NCBI GenBank assembly: GCA_016800925.1
Contig: JABCPU010000349.1
Location: forward strand, 1 to 64,000
Direction of reading: 5' to 3'
Source: Suillus spraguei
Lineage: Eukaryota; Basidiomycota; Agaricomycetes; Boletales; Suillaceae
DNA: 64,000 bases
In this document: piece by piece, positions 11,827 through 22,581 of the stretch
How the letters are laid out: each line of letters begins with the position of its first letter
How positions within the stretch are numbered: position 1 is the stretch's first letter
The notes under the pieces: model-generated
What the model saw: the letters and a program-made list of their open reading frames with translations, nothing else
Databases searched by the model: none
Told to the model about the DNA's origin: nothing
Translations under genes and position numbers: made by a program

Positions 11827-12597
11827 TCAGAGCGGGGTTTTCTTCTTTCTGTCAGGACAATTATGGATGCGGTGTCCTGTCTTCTTGCATCCGAAGCATT
11901 GTCCCTTCTTCATGCATTCGGATCTCTCCGTATCGGAGATTTGATCTACGACCATTGCGTTGGAATCACAATTAGGTATGTATTGTGCATTCCCGTAGTT
12001 CTTCTTCTTCTGTTGTGGAACATGACGTGTCCTCATGGCTTGAAGACGATGATGGGCATTGTCGATAGCAACACATTGTAACACAACGTCTCGGAATATT
12101 TCTGAGACATCTCCTGTTGCGAAAAGCTTTGTGAGGATGCCCCAGTTAAGGCCATCTTGGAAGAATTGGATCTTTGTTGCATTGTCGGTGATCTGAGCCT
12201 TGGCTGCAAGTGCCTCAAAGTCAGCGACATAGGTGTGAAGATCTCCACTTCCTTGTTTAAGGTCCCTGAGTTTCGTGAGTGCGGTTCCTTTGGTATCCAC
12301 CGGTTCGAAGGCTTCTTTGAAGCTTTTCATAAATTCCACCATTGTCCCATAACCAACTTTTTGTCCGGACGTGTCGGTCGATTGGGCATGTTCGAGGAAT
12401 TGTTCTTTCCAAGATTTGGCATTCTTTTCGGTCATAAAAGAAGTTATGAAAATGATCTTCTGTTTGTCGGTGGTATAAAGCTTTTCGTTGATGTCAAAGT
12501 GCAAGTTGCACAACTGGATAAACTCGCGAGAGTTATCACGATCTCCATCAAATCTGTTTGGTTGACCAATCTTGTATTCAAATTCTTTGGTCGTCAT
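11827..12597 (-). pseudogene. B1 Gag, ended early by CGA-to-TGA
   Basis: 256 residues starting MTTKEFEYKIGQPNRFDGD, a Gag of the retrotrans_gag type with capsid helices over residues 20-190. A CX2CX4HX4C knuckle (CFGCKKTGHRIHNC) lies near the C-terminus. The frame stops at 11827-11829, where B2 has CGA, and the acidic tail that B2 keeps (to 58736) continues in frame beyond. Start chosen at the ATG conserved with B2 at 57900. It packages RNA in an active relative. Confidence 0.9.
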
Positions 12598-12784
12598 GGT
12601 TGATGATTTGTCTGATGAGTTATACTTTCTCGGTGCCTACACGCGCTGTCTTGCTGTCCGTTAGGGCTTGTCTTCTGTCAGAGGGCTTCTCTTGACAATC
12701 TGCTCAGTGTACACGTACGCTAGTCTGCTGATCTTAAGCGATCAGGGTTCAAGGTCGAAGACTGGATAGTCGACGATCAAATAG

Positions 12785-12795
12785 ACTTTAATCTT
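12785..12795 (-). promoter_or_regulatory. B1 self-priming primer-binding site
   Basis: AAGATTAAAGT on the minus strand begins one base inside the 5' LTR edge. It is the exact complement of ACTTTAATCTT within the LTR (13058-13068 on the plus strand), just downstream of the TATA-like box. No TGG-type tRNA primer site is present. This arrangement is that of Tf1/sushi-type self-primed chromoviruses; the same pair occurs in B2. Confidence 0.75.
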
Positions 12796-12796
12796 T

Positions 12797-13270
12797 TGTT
12801 ATGAACTGGGGTGGCGTCACCAGCGACAGTGAAAAGACACAGATGGTCTGCTGGGAAGTTCTTACAATGTCCAGAAGAGGACAAGGTGAAAGTACAAGGA
12901 ACGCGTTCCGAGTACGATCAAAGGTTCGGCCTCAAAGACAAGTCTAAGAGGTTCTACGAGAATAGGGACTAAGTCTAAGGAGTGCTTAGACTTAGAGACA
13001 ATTCAAGACGACTTAGGTTGGAGACCTAAGCGAAGGAGATTCCAGGTAAAACCCAGTAAGATTAAAGTAAAGAATCTACTACAAGTACACTGTGCTTAAA
13101 TAGGCCAATATGTGCGCACAGACCAAGAGAGGTGTGGGAAAATAAGTGCATATCCAAATAAGGAAGGCAACTATAGTACAGATGCGTTGAGCATATGAGT
13201 CAGAGTCATGTTATGTAATATACAAGGTAAATGAAGTAGAAAATGAATAGGGGCACGTATGATTGTAACA
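12797..13270 (-). repeat. 5' LTR of chromovirus B1
   Basis: 474 bp, TGTTA/TAACA termini, the partner of 5631-6104. The flank on the plus strand is GTCTG, matching the other end of the element. Confidence 0.95.
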
Positions 13271-13678
13271 GTCTGGAGGAAGCAGAATCTAAGATGATAT
13301 TCGAACTAAGGTTCTATGGAGATCTACAAGTGGTTATATACTGTAAGTATCTAATACGGATAATCAACGAGTATGGGACCAAGGGCTATGTACAAAGTAT
13401 AACAGAAGTCTATTAGTTAATGCACAGCAGATCAGTAAGCACGAATCAGAAATGAAACACAGGTAACGGATCAGTGACACAGGATGGAAGTATACACAGC
13501 TGGGATACCAGAAACAGGAGGAATGACGAAAGGAGATAGACGCAGATATACACAAGGCAGTTAGAGTGCAAGAAGTGGGCACATTTGGATGGGCGATCTG
13601 GACAGGATCTGTGGACCAGACGGAAATAGAATCGATCGGATCAGAACGGATCTGGGATCAGAAGTATGGTATATGACA

Positions 13679-14204
13679 GTACCATAGTAAATGCAAACTG
13701 GTTGGTTGCAAGGTAGATGCAAACCAGCCGGTTGCAAGGTTTAGACCTACTAACCGGCCAGCCTTGTTTCTACATAGGTAGATGCAGACTGGCTGGTGCA
13801 CTAGGTTCAAACCTACAAGCCGGCCAGCCTTGCTTCTACATGAGTAGACACCACCGGCCAGTTCAAAGGTTGAGACCTACAAGCTGGCCAGCCTTGTTTC
13901 TACATAGGTAGATGCAGACTGGCCGGTGCACTAGGTTCAAACATACAGGCTTGCTTCTACATAGGCAGATGCAAGCCGGCTGGTCTAAAGGTTGAGACCT
14001 ACTAACCGGCCAGCCTTGTTTCTACATAGGTAGATGCAGACTGGCCGGTGCACTAGGTTCAGAACTACAAGCCGGCCAGCCTTGCTCCTACACGAGTAGA
14101 GATGCACCTGGCTGGTTCAAAGGTTGAGACCTACACACTGGCCAGCCTTATTTCTGCATAGGTAGATGCAAACTGGCCTGAAGCAAGGCTGGCCAGCTAG
14201 TATG
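13679..14204. repeat. GGCCAGCC minisatellite, left arm
   Basis: Degenerate tandem units of about 64-66 bp (about 130 bp for the two-unit pattern). Each holds a palindromic core around CCGGCCAGCC, the word CTTCTACATAGGTAGATGCA, and GAGACCTAC or TTCAAACCTAC. Cores begin near 13759, 13825, 13889, 14011, 14078 and 14142, with one deleted copy near 13946. It directly follows the LTR of element D. No coding potential. Confidence 0.85.
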
Positions 14205-14478
14205 CATCAGGAAATTCGCACATTCCTTAACGTGCCCTTATGCGGACTTATTTACACTTAACTGCCTTGGTGAAATTGAATCTACTTGTCCAAAATTTCA
14301 ATGTGAATGAATTCAGAAAAAAAAAAGTTGAGATATATTAATATACATGTTTTATTGTATTTCGCACTCAAAAAATATAAGATATGCCAGGTGAATGATG
14401 TGAGAGAGAGCAAACAAGTTTTGAGATAAGTGAGTTAAGCTGATTAAGCACATCAAGGAATGTGTGAATTTCCTGATG
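14205..14478. mobile_element. MITE copy 1
   Basis: 274 bp with about 30-bp terminal inverted repeats starting CATCAGGAAATTC, flanked by TG on both sides, consistent with a 2-bp target duplication. The interior is AT-rich and non-coding. About 98% identical by eye to copy 2 at 15146. It lies at the centre of the palindromic minisatellite. The termini resemble the Plavaka end at 26154. Confidence 0.9.
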
Positions 14479-14755
14479 TGTCTCAACCTTTGAACCGGCC
14501 AGTTGCATCTAGTCATTTAGAAGCAAGGCTGGCTGGATTGTAGGTCTAAAGCTAGTGCACTAGCCAGACCTAGTGCACCAGCCAGTTTGCATCTACCTGT
14601 GTAGAAATAAGGCTGGCCAGTGTGTAGGTCTAAACCTTTAGACCAGCCAGCTTGCATCTACCCATGTAGAAGCAAGGCTGGCCGCCTTGTAGTAGATCTG
14701 AACCTAATGCACTCTTAAAGGTTGAGACCTACAAGCCAGCCAGCCTTGCTTCTAC
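14479..14755. repeat. GGCCAGCC minisatellite, right arm (inverted)
   Basis: The same repeat family as 13679-14204 but mostly in the opposite orientation (for example GAAGCAAGGCTGGC instead of GCCAGCCTTGCTTC). The two arms therefore form a large imperfect palindrome around MITE copy 1. Confidence 0.8.
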
Positions 14756-14764
14756 ATAGGTAAA

Positions 14765-15010
14765 ACCTATGCCAGCCATCCTTTTACCATATGGTAATTG
14801 ATTATATATAGTAGACTATTCTACTTTACATTTACTGGCCGGCCATGCTTTTACCATGTGCTAATCCATTATATATTGTAGACTATTCTACTTTACACCT
14901 ACTGGCCAGCCATGCTTTTACTATATGCTAATCCATTATATATAGTAGAGGCTGGCCGGCACCCATCCTACATAGACTGGCCAAGGACTGGCTGGCCATG
15001 ATTCTACAAC
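14765..15010. repeat. AT-rich 67-bp tandem repeat
   Basis: Three copies of a unit of about 67 bp containing CTTTTACCATATG, CATTATATATAGTAGAC and TATTCTACTTTACA. They alternate with the GGCCGGCCATG core. It continues the preceding minisatellite with a different spacer. Confidence 0.8.
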
Positions 15011-15145
15011 CTTTTGGCAAATCCGGGGCCATGGTTCTACATGAAAAATGACTGAAGGGTCTGGCTCCAACGTAGTATGTGATGCATTGATATCGATAAC
15101 ACTATCTAAGCAAAGACAAGATGCGAGAAGACACTATCACAGACT

Positions 15146-15418
15146 CATCAGGAAATTCACACATTCCTTGACGTGCCCTTATGCGGACTTATTTACACTT
15201 AACTGCCTTGGTAAAATTGAATCTACTTGTCCAAAATTTCAATGTGAATGAATTCAGAAAAAAAAAGTTGAGATATATTAATATACATGTTTTATTGTAT
15301 TTCGCACTCAAAAAATATAAGATATGCCAGGTGAATGATGTGAGAGAGAGCAAACAAGTTTTGAGATAAGTGAGTTAAGCTGATTAAGCATGTTAAGGAA
15401 TGTGTGAATTTCCTGATG
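15146..15418. mobile_element. MITE copy 2
   Basis: 273 bp with the same termini as copy 1 (CATCAGGAAATTC and GAATTTCCTGATG), flanked by CT on both sides. Near-identity with copy 1 points to recent movement. It lies about 340 bp upstream of the acyl-CoA oxidase start. Confidence 0.9.
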
Positions 15419-15756
15419 CTTTATAGATCTCCGCTACTTTACCTCACCATAAGCCATCTCTAACCAATCGGATGCTTCAGGGTGCAGGTCGTAACCCATC
15501 AAACCTCTTTGACACCTTAAGCGACTTAAGCGAGAAGTTGGGTGTTTTGCAGATGCTGATGTGTGCCCGCAACTCCCCGACCCTCGAGCTTTGTCCACGT
15601 CGAGTTCGGATCATAGGTCCAATTGTTGAATTACGTATGTACCACGTCGATCCGTCACAGGCCTAAATTTACACCTCGGCCACCGGTAAACCGAAAATCA
15701 CGCCGAGTTCTCGTATCTTCTGGCCATTCTCACTTGGAATCGACACTACAAAGACA

Positions 15757-18456
15757 ATGATGCCTACAGCAAAAGTGGATGTAAACCAACAGACAGCTGC
15801 TGATATGAAGGCAGCACGTTCACGAACCTCAATTAGCGTCCAGAATGTCAGAAACTATCTATATGGTGAACAGTCTGAGACGTTCTAGTTCCTGTAGCGT
15901 CCTAACTTCACTCAGGTGGACAGAAAGTCTGGGATTTGCGTGAACGCCTGGAAAGGATTCTCGTGCAAGAACCATTATTTGACAAACAACACAGGTAAGT
16001 GATGGCTATACGATTCTTCATACGACTTATTCTCTCAGGGACTTTCTAGGGCGGACAGATCAATACATTAGAGCTGCCGCCATCATAGATAGGCTAGATG
16101 AGTTACGTCGGATGCATAGTTGGTCTCAGGCAGAATATAGTACAGCCTCGTCACTTCTATCGGAAGTGATGTCAATCACACTGCATGATGCTGCATTCCA
16201 GCCCGTCTTACTCGGTCAAGGATCCCCTGCACTGATGGAAAACTACTGGGATTTGGTATATGAGAAGGGTATTCAAGGGTATGTTGGCTCCAAGTCATTT
16301 TTACCTGAACCATATTCACTAGCTTCAGGTGTTATTTGCAAACCGAACTCGGTCACGGTACAAATGTAGCTCGTCTATAAACTACTTCGACGTATATCCC
16401 GGAAACTCAAGAGTTTGAAATAAATTCTCCCAACCTTACCAGCACTAAGTGGTGGATCGGTGCTCTGGGAAAGTCCGCGACTCATGGTGCCGTCCAAGCA
16501 AAGTTAATCTTGCCGGATGGAAAGGATATGGGTCCTCACCTGTTCTTCGTGCAACTGCGGTCATTAGGTTTGCCTGTGTTTTACTCGATTTATGGCGACA
16601 ATGAATGCTTTTACAGAGGACCACAAACCCCTCCCAAGAATCACTGTCGGTGACATTGGTCCAAAGGCTTCGGGAGGTAAGTGAAATCTCAAGCCATTGC
16701 AAATAATGCCTTATCTGATGGATTTACCACAGGCATGGCTGCGCAGGATCAAGGATTTGCGAGATTTGATCACGTACGAATACCCAGGACGAACATGTTC
16801 TCAAAGTTTGCTGAGGTGACGGCAGAGGGTAGTTATATCCAACCTCCTCACGCAAAACTCAGCTACGGAGGCGTAATTTTCTTCAATTTGTCCTGATATT
16901 GATATTACTGACACGATGCGTCAGATGATGTATATCAGGGCAAAGTCTGTTCATTCTTTGCACTTTTATCCAACAGGACTGACGATATTAATTCTAGCAT
17001 GATACCAACGGCCGGATGGACCATAGCCAAAGGTAGGACCCTAAGCATCCAATGTAGTCCTAATGTTAATCCTTGCGCAGCTGCAACAGTTGCTATTCGC
17101 TACACGACTGTCCGGAGGCAAGGCGAACCAAATGCCGAGGGACTCGAACGTCAAGTCTTGACATACCCTTCAACATACTACCGTTTGTTGCCCATCCTCT
17201 CCAGGGCATTTGTGTTCGTTGAACTCGGGAGGTACACGGTTTGTTCTACTTCTTCGTCCGTCAGTCCAAGTACTCACCTCCGAGATGATCAGGTGAAAGC
17301 GTTGAATGAGATGCAACAGCGGCTTGCAAATCGCGACACCTCCCTTCTTCCAGAGATGCATGCTCTTTTGTGTGGCTTAAAAGTCTTTGTTATCACACAT
17401 GGAATCATTGATATCGAAACTGCTCGGCGTTCTATGGACGGACATGGGTACAGCGCATTTGCTGGGCTAGGGCGATTGTACATGGAATACCTCCCCTCCG
17501 CAACGTGCGTCTTACCTTCTGAGCGTTAACTAACATTGAAGAAGTACCCAGGTTCGAAGGGGACAACTTTATCTTGGACGGACAAGTAGTACGCGCTGCT
17601 ACAAAGTCATGCAAAGCTGTACTTTCGTCGACCTTAGCTGTTGCTAAGCTTCCCCTTCCATCGGCTTATCTGCGTCTCTTGTCCACAACCAGCGAGGCCC
17701 CTCCACAAGTCACCGCATCGACTTGGCAGGATGTTCGCAGCGTTGTCCTTCTTCTAGAGTGGCGTGCTGCTCTAATGGTAAAGAACTTCACGCAAACGCC
17801 AGCGAGTGCAGACGTCGACGCGAGCATCAATCAACGCTTAGCCAAAGCCGTAACAGAGGCTTTTGTCGCTGCGCAGGTCAGTGAGATGATCAACGATCTC
17901 GCCATTTTACCTTCGGAGGACGCGAAGGTTGTGGGCTGCCTTTACAGGCTGGTTAGTTCCTACCTTCGTCGCTGCAAACGTTCTGATTGCATCGTTTTAA
18001 CAGTACTTGCTGATGAGTGCTGAGAGCGCTCTTGTGGATCTTGTTTCAGTTGGCTTGATTCGCCATACGGGCGCTGGCGATCCTACATAGGATCTCCGCA
18101 TAGCTATTAAAGCCCTTTGCATTGAAATGTTGCCCAATGCCATTGGTCTAACTGATGCTTTGGCTTCTCGGATTGGTCCCTAGACAGGTACTTGCCAACG
18201 GTATTTGTATGGTTGACGTATTGACTGTGTTCGATAGCGCACTGGGAGTCTTCGATGGCCGTGTTTACGAGGCACTCTGGCAACGAGTGCAAATGGAGCC
18301 GATGAACAAGGATAAAGTTACTCCTGCTTATGTTGTAAGCCTTTGTTCGTCATTTGCTTATCATTTACTCAGTCGACGTAGCCCTATATCCGACCCATGT
18401 TACAACGCGGACAAGCTGCGGCTCAGCAGAAGACAAAGCTCAAAAGTAGACTCTGA
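15757..18456 (+). pseudogene. Acyl-CoA oxidase (peroxisomal), broken gene
   Basis: In the working family this flavoenzyme makes the first step of peroxisomal beta-oxidation, acyl-CoA to trans-2-enoyl-CoA with H2O2. Recognisable segments are the N-terminal helical part (KVWDLRERLERILVQEPLFD), the FAD/acyl-CoA middle part (TELGHGTNVA, TKWWIGALGKSATHG, DHVRIPRTNMFSKFA) and the C-terminal domain, ending in SRL, a PTS1-type signal. Introns of about 45-60 nt with GT-AG ends fit, for example 15866-15915, 15995-16038 and 16279-16328. Lesions: TAA at 16378 where Glu is expected, TAG at 18088, a 1-nt deletion near 18160 and TAG at 18379. Splice sites are preserved, so the loss looks recent. The start is the ATG at 15757 or 15760. 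Confidence 0.9.
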
Positions 18457-20270
18457 AAATACCGATGATATACTCGGAGCAGACGCTATTTATGAGATGC
18501 ACGTGTTCCTCCCTAAATACATGTTCAGACGAGTAATTTAGGATGTTCAGCACCAGAGTAGTAATGTAAGCTAGCATGATATTTGGTTTTCTTGGATCCT
18601 TGTCATTCGTGAGGTATATCAACGCATATGTACCAGTATTATTATTTCAGTGAGTCAAACTACTAGTCATTTTTGAAGTCGATATATGCAGTAAGTTGAT
18701 ACAATAGGTCCAAGAACCATTAATCACCTGCGATAGGATTGATCTTAGAACTCAGCAACAAGTATTAATACGCGGAAGTTCATCGTAGATAACATCAGTA
18801 GAAGGGACATGAGCACCTCACACGCGACTACTGGCATGTCTGTTCCCAGCGACTGGAAACTTCAGAGGTACTTGGTCACGACCACTCAGTGTTCTGCCCG
18901 GCACCCGAAATAAATTCATTCAGAGGTTTGATGGTGTCCAGGTGTGTGTCATTTTCTGGCCCATAAACATGGAACATGAGAAGCGAGCAAGCGAAATGGT
19001 TCCAGCTGTGTGGGGCACTAGAATTCAGAAGCAACGAACCAATCAGACTTCCTTGCAGAATCGAAGAGGCTGTTTACCACCTGTTTTGCGCGTTAATCAG
19101 TAGCATCTGAGCGCCGCCTTTGAATTCGTAACCTATGATCTGAGATACGACAAACCTAGCCCCGGTTAATCGGCAACACTGGCAATTGGCGCGTACATGC
19201 TAAGGAAGTCCCGGAAAGTTAAAGTTCAAGGCGGCTATTGGCAGGTGTTGCAAATTTAAACTTGTGTGTATAATGCCTGCCACAAGTCACGAACTGTGAC
19301 TTGGGGGAATTTTTACTATGTAGTAAGCGCGCGCCTAGGTCATTTGATATAGAAATACCATGCCACACTTGCCCTTTTACTCTAAGAGTACTAGTCAGGA
19401 TGACCGGATACACGAGTTTGTAGCTAGGCGTTATCATTATTATTATTTGCGCGTTTTCATCGATTGCCACTCAGTTACTTACATAGTAGTAAGCGTGTTC
19501 AATTTTACGCGTGTAATCCAATTTATTGTTTGGGGTTATACACGAGAGGTTTGCGCTCTTTCCATGATGCATTGATGGAAGTTCAAGTTTACCGCATCAT
19601 GAGCGCCGAGCACTGGGCTGGCATGGTTGTGTTAGAAGCGACTGTTGTTTCATCTATCATCAATGTATTCCTGTGTGGTGAGTCTTGTGGTGTTCTTTAT
19701 ATAGTTATTGATAGCATGAGCACATGCAGCGCTGCACAAGACCATCCACTTGAAAGTACAACGTCTAATAGTTGTCAGTGGTTAGTGAGGCTGTCGCCAA
19801 TCTGCAAGTACAATTTTCGTGAAATTTTCATGGCAATATTTATTATTGAAATAAACAATCGAAGCCAGGGATCACCAAAACTTCAAAACCTGCCAGGTTA
19901 TGGCACAACGAAGTTCTTCTGTGATAGAGCCCAATATTGAATGAGATTGGTGTTCGACAGGCGAGCAGAGTTCAGGGTCTTTTGTTGTGCAATGTGAATC
20001 ACTAATGCCGGTTTTCTGCAGGGTTCGAAGAAGCTCGAAGGAACCGAGTAACTAATCGATCGTTCTGAGTCACGAGGTTTATCATCGTGTCTCGCGCACC
20101 CATCACATATGTAGTTGTTACAAGATGCCGCTACGATCTTTCTACAAACGAACTTCATCTCGCGATGCAAGGAACCTCTGAGAAACTTTGAAGGTTAGTA
20201 CTCCGTCAAATAGATCATATTTATATCAGAGTACCAGGATCGAGTCCGCACAACCCACTCTGCTTCTACG
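18457..20270. other. Intergenic region, no gene seen
   Basis: 1.8 kb between the acyl-CoA oxidase and the first membrane-protein gene. Short open frames exist, but none shows a domain, a conserved intron pattern or a counterpart in the duplicated unit. From about 20188 the sequence is duplicated at 23350 and probably forms the promoter and leader of the downstream gene. Confidence 0.5.
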
Positions 20271-22581
20271 ATGTCTCGTTCGTTCGCGCACTTTCTACGC
20301 CACACCACTATCATCAGTATCCAGGTTATTATCCTGGCATTTGCGTACGGGTTTCTTGGCGCAATTCTGTATTATGGTTCCATCTATCCATCTGAACGAG
20401 TCAGCATATTATGGAAGAATCACCCCGAAGAGTTGACAATGGTAGTCACATTGATAGCAACTGTGCTTTCAGTGACTACATCTACGTCTGTATACCCTTT
20501 TGCTCTCCATAGCATACCACTCACATAGAGATGAACATTCCCCTAGTCTTTTTACGATTTCAGTGAAGGAAGCATTGAGACACCGGATATCGCAACCCAT
20601 CTCTCTCGTTCACCTAAGCGCCGGTGTCGCCTTGTCGAAGGGCACGGCCATTTTGAGACCTGAGTACATCCAACTGACCACCCTGACGCTGTTTGTCTTT
20701 GGTGTGCTGAGACTCTTGACAGCTGGGTAACTCGCTACTCAGAGCATCTTCTTATTGCAGTGTTGTCTAATTTAAGTGCGGATATAGGTGGACAACTCTC
20801 CTGACACCAACCCCCTTCTCACTGCCAATTAACATGCAAGGATACGAACTGGACATTACTGGAACCGCGTTTGCCGCCGAGCTCTTGCAAGAATATGAAA
20901 ATCAAGGTTTCACTGACAGTGCGTGTCTTTACGTTCTCTGTGCTTTATCCGTTTCTTATAAAATGAACAACACAAGTCCGGGACGATGCTTTCGAGGTCC
21001 TCGACATCGGCGGAATGCTAAGTGGAATTGCTGCGGCAGGGCAAACTTATTGTCTTCCTGGAACATTTAATTTCAATGGCGTAAAATATAATATATCTAC
21101 TCGTAGGTTCCGATTCTCAGGTCGCTGTTTTGCAATGACGTGTTGTGTACCTAGAGGGGATTGTGCCCACTATCGAGGAATATTCCGGTTCACATGCAAT
21201 TCCGGGTCCTAACGGTACTCGTCTCGGATTTTCTGGTGGAAACGTCGCAGTCAACACAAGACCGATGCCAGGGAACCGTACCAGCTTGCCTCTTCCTCAG
21301 GGCTTCAGCAGGAACTATTCCATGTTACAGCAGGGCCTAACGGCCAATGTCAGCTGCTGGCCCATCTCGAATAACACGCAGTATGCTTTGAACATGAACT
21401 CTACAATTGTCTATTCCAACGCAGCGGCTGATAACGACTCCATTGCTGGTCTTGACCTGTGGAGTATAGTTGGAAATTGCGGTGCTAGTGAGTTCCGACC
21501 GCGTATATCCTGCCTCAAACTTACTATCAGCTCTTAGATACGTCCGTAAAGCAGGAATATGTGACTATGCTGAATGCAAGTGGAGATATGGCCTCGTCGA
21601 GTGGCTTTCTTCCTTCCGTTGTGTGCCCAGGGCCTACCGCTATGACTCAAACTTCTACGAATCTGAGTCAAACTTACACAAGCTTCAGTGAGCCACTAAA
21701 ATATGTATTTGTAGTTGTTGACCAATTCTGTTCCTATAGTGATTCTTTCCCAAGGATTTAACAAGTATCGCTTCCTTAACGCAAGTGTGTGCGAAGTGAC
21801 CCCGTGGTTTACCACCGTCCGCGCTAATTATTCAAATGATCTCATTTCTTCCGAGTATATTTCACCCACCCCTTTTGGACCAGAGAATATTCTGCTACTG
21901 TCATTCATCGCTGGAGTTGCCAAGTTTCAGTCAATCAGCTCACAAGGGCTTATGAGCAGCACGATCGGAGATACTCTGTACTCCATCTATTCTTCAACAA
22001 CTACCACATCTATAGACGATAATCTTGGAAATCAGACACAGGTTTACAATGAGCTGGTGAGTTTCATATTGCAAGATCTTTGTCCATATTAAGTTATGTC
22101 TTTCTTAGGAGGAGTATTGGCGTGGCGTTGTTGAGTTTTCTGCGACAGTGAGTTTTCTGATCCCTTAGGTCCAATTTAAAATTAATGTTGGCAGTTCCTT
22201 CGCTCCGGGTTCATGGCTGAGGGTAGCTACTCCAGTGGTATCCCAGCCAACCTCCAGTCCACAGTCAATGGGACAGTATACATATCGACGATAGGTTGGA
22301 CTTCAAGCTGGCGGTCGGCGACATATCTTCTCGCTATCATTCCCAGCACTATCATTACCATCCTTACATTTGCCTGCGCTTTGTACAGTATCTTCAAGAA
22401 CAGCCATAGGACCACATTTGATGCGTCAAACACCCTTCATGTCATTATGGCATCCGCTACCGGGGATCTGGATCTGAGAGGTTTCAGCCATGAAGGGATT
22501 GTTGCCAACGAGGGTGTGGAGGTACGGTTAGTGGAGTCCAAGGACAACGGTGAAATGAAGAAGTTTGTGAAAGATGTTTAA
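20271..22581 (+). CDS. Multi-exon membrane protein, tandem copy 1
   Basis: Nine exons joined by eight short GT-AG introns give a protein of roughly 600 residues; function not recognised. The N-terminus starts MSRSFAHFLRH, followed by hydrophobic segments (IILAFAYGFLGAILYYG, VTLIATVLSVTT, LTTLTLFVFGVLRLL). A large central part is rich in Asn-X-Ser/Thr sites and has several cysteines, as in an extracellular or luminal domain. Near the C-terminus a last hydrophobic helix (LLAIIPSTIITILTFACALY) precedes a charged tail ending FVKDV. All exon frames join without lesions. The first splice was chosen because donor GTCTGTATACC and acceptor CACATAG are shared with copy 2 and preserve the frame. Probably a plasma-membrane or secretory-pathway protein. 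Confidence 0.75.

Larger units (their letters stand above)
5631..13270 (-). mobile_element. Chromovirus B1, complete Ty3/gypsy element
   Basis: A full-length 7640-bp LTR retrotransposon on the minus strand. It is bounded by 474-bp LTRs and by a perfect 5-bp target duplication GTCTG (5626-5630 and 13271-13275). The two LTRs differ at only about five positions by eye, so the insertion is recent. Order on the minus strand: LTR, self-priming site, gag, protease-RT-RNase H-integrase-chromodomain, a third ORF, polypurine tract, LTR. It sits inside the LTR of element D. At least five CGA-to-TGA nonsense changes and a 4-nt insertion make it non-autonomous now. Confidence 0.93.
5284..13678 (-). repeat. 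5' LTR of element D (family A), split by B1
   Basis: The LTR occupies 5284-5630 and 13276-13678, about 750 bp once the nested element B1 and one copy of its target duplication are removed. It reads TGTCATATACC to GGTCTTAACA on the minus strand and directly precedes the D leader and gag. The uninterrupted solo copy at 52356-53131 confirms both ends and the join. The B1 insertion site corresponds to CTTAAGTCCGGAGG in the intact copy. Confidence 0.85.

Noticed and set aside
13679..15010. CRISPR-like array of short palindromic repeats
   Set aside because: The units are degenerate, have no constant repeat with unique spacers, switch orientation and lie in a fungal context; this is a minisatellite.
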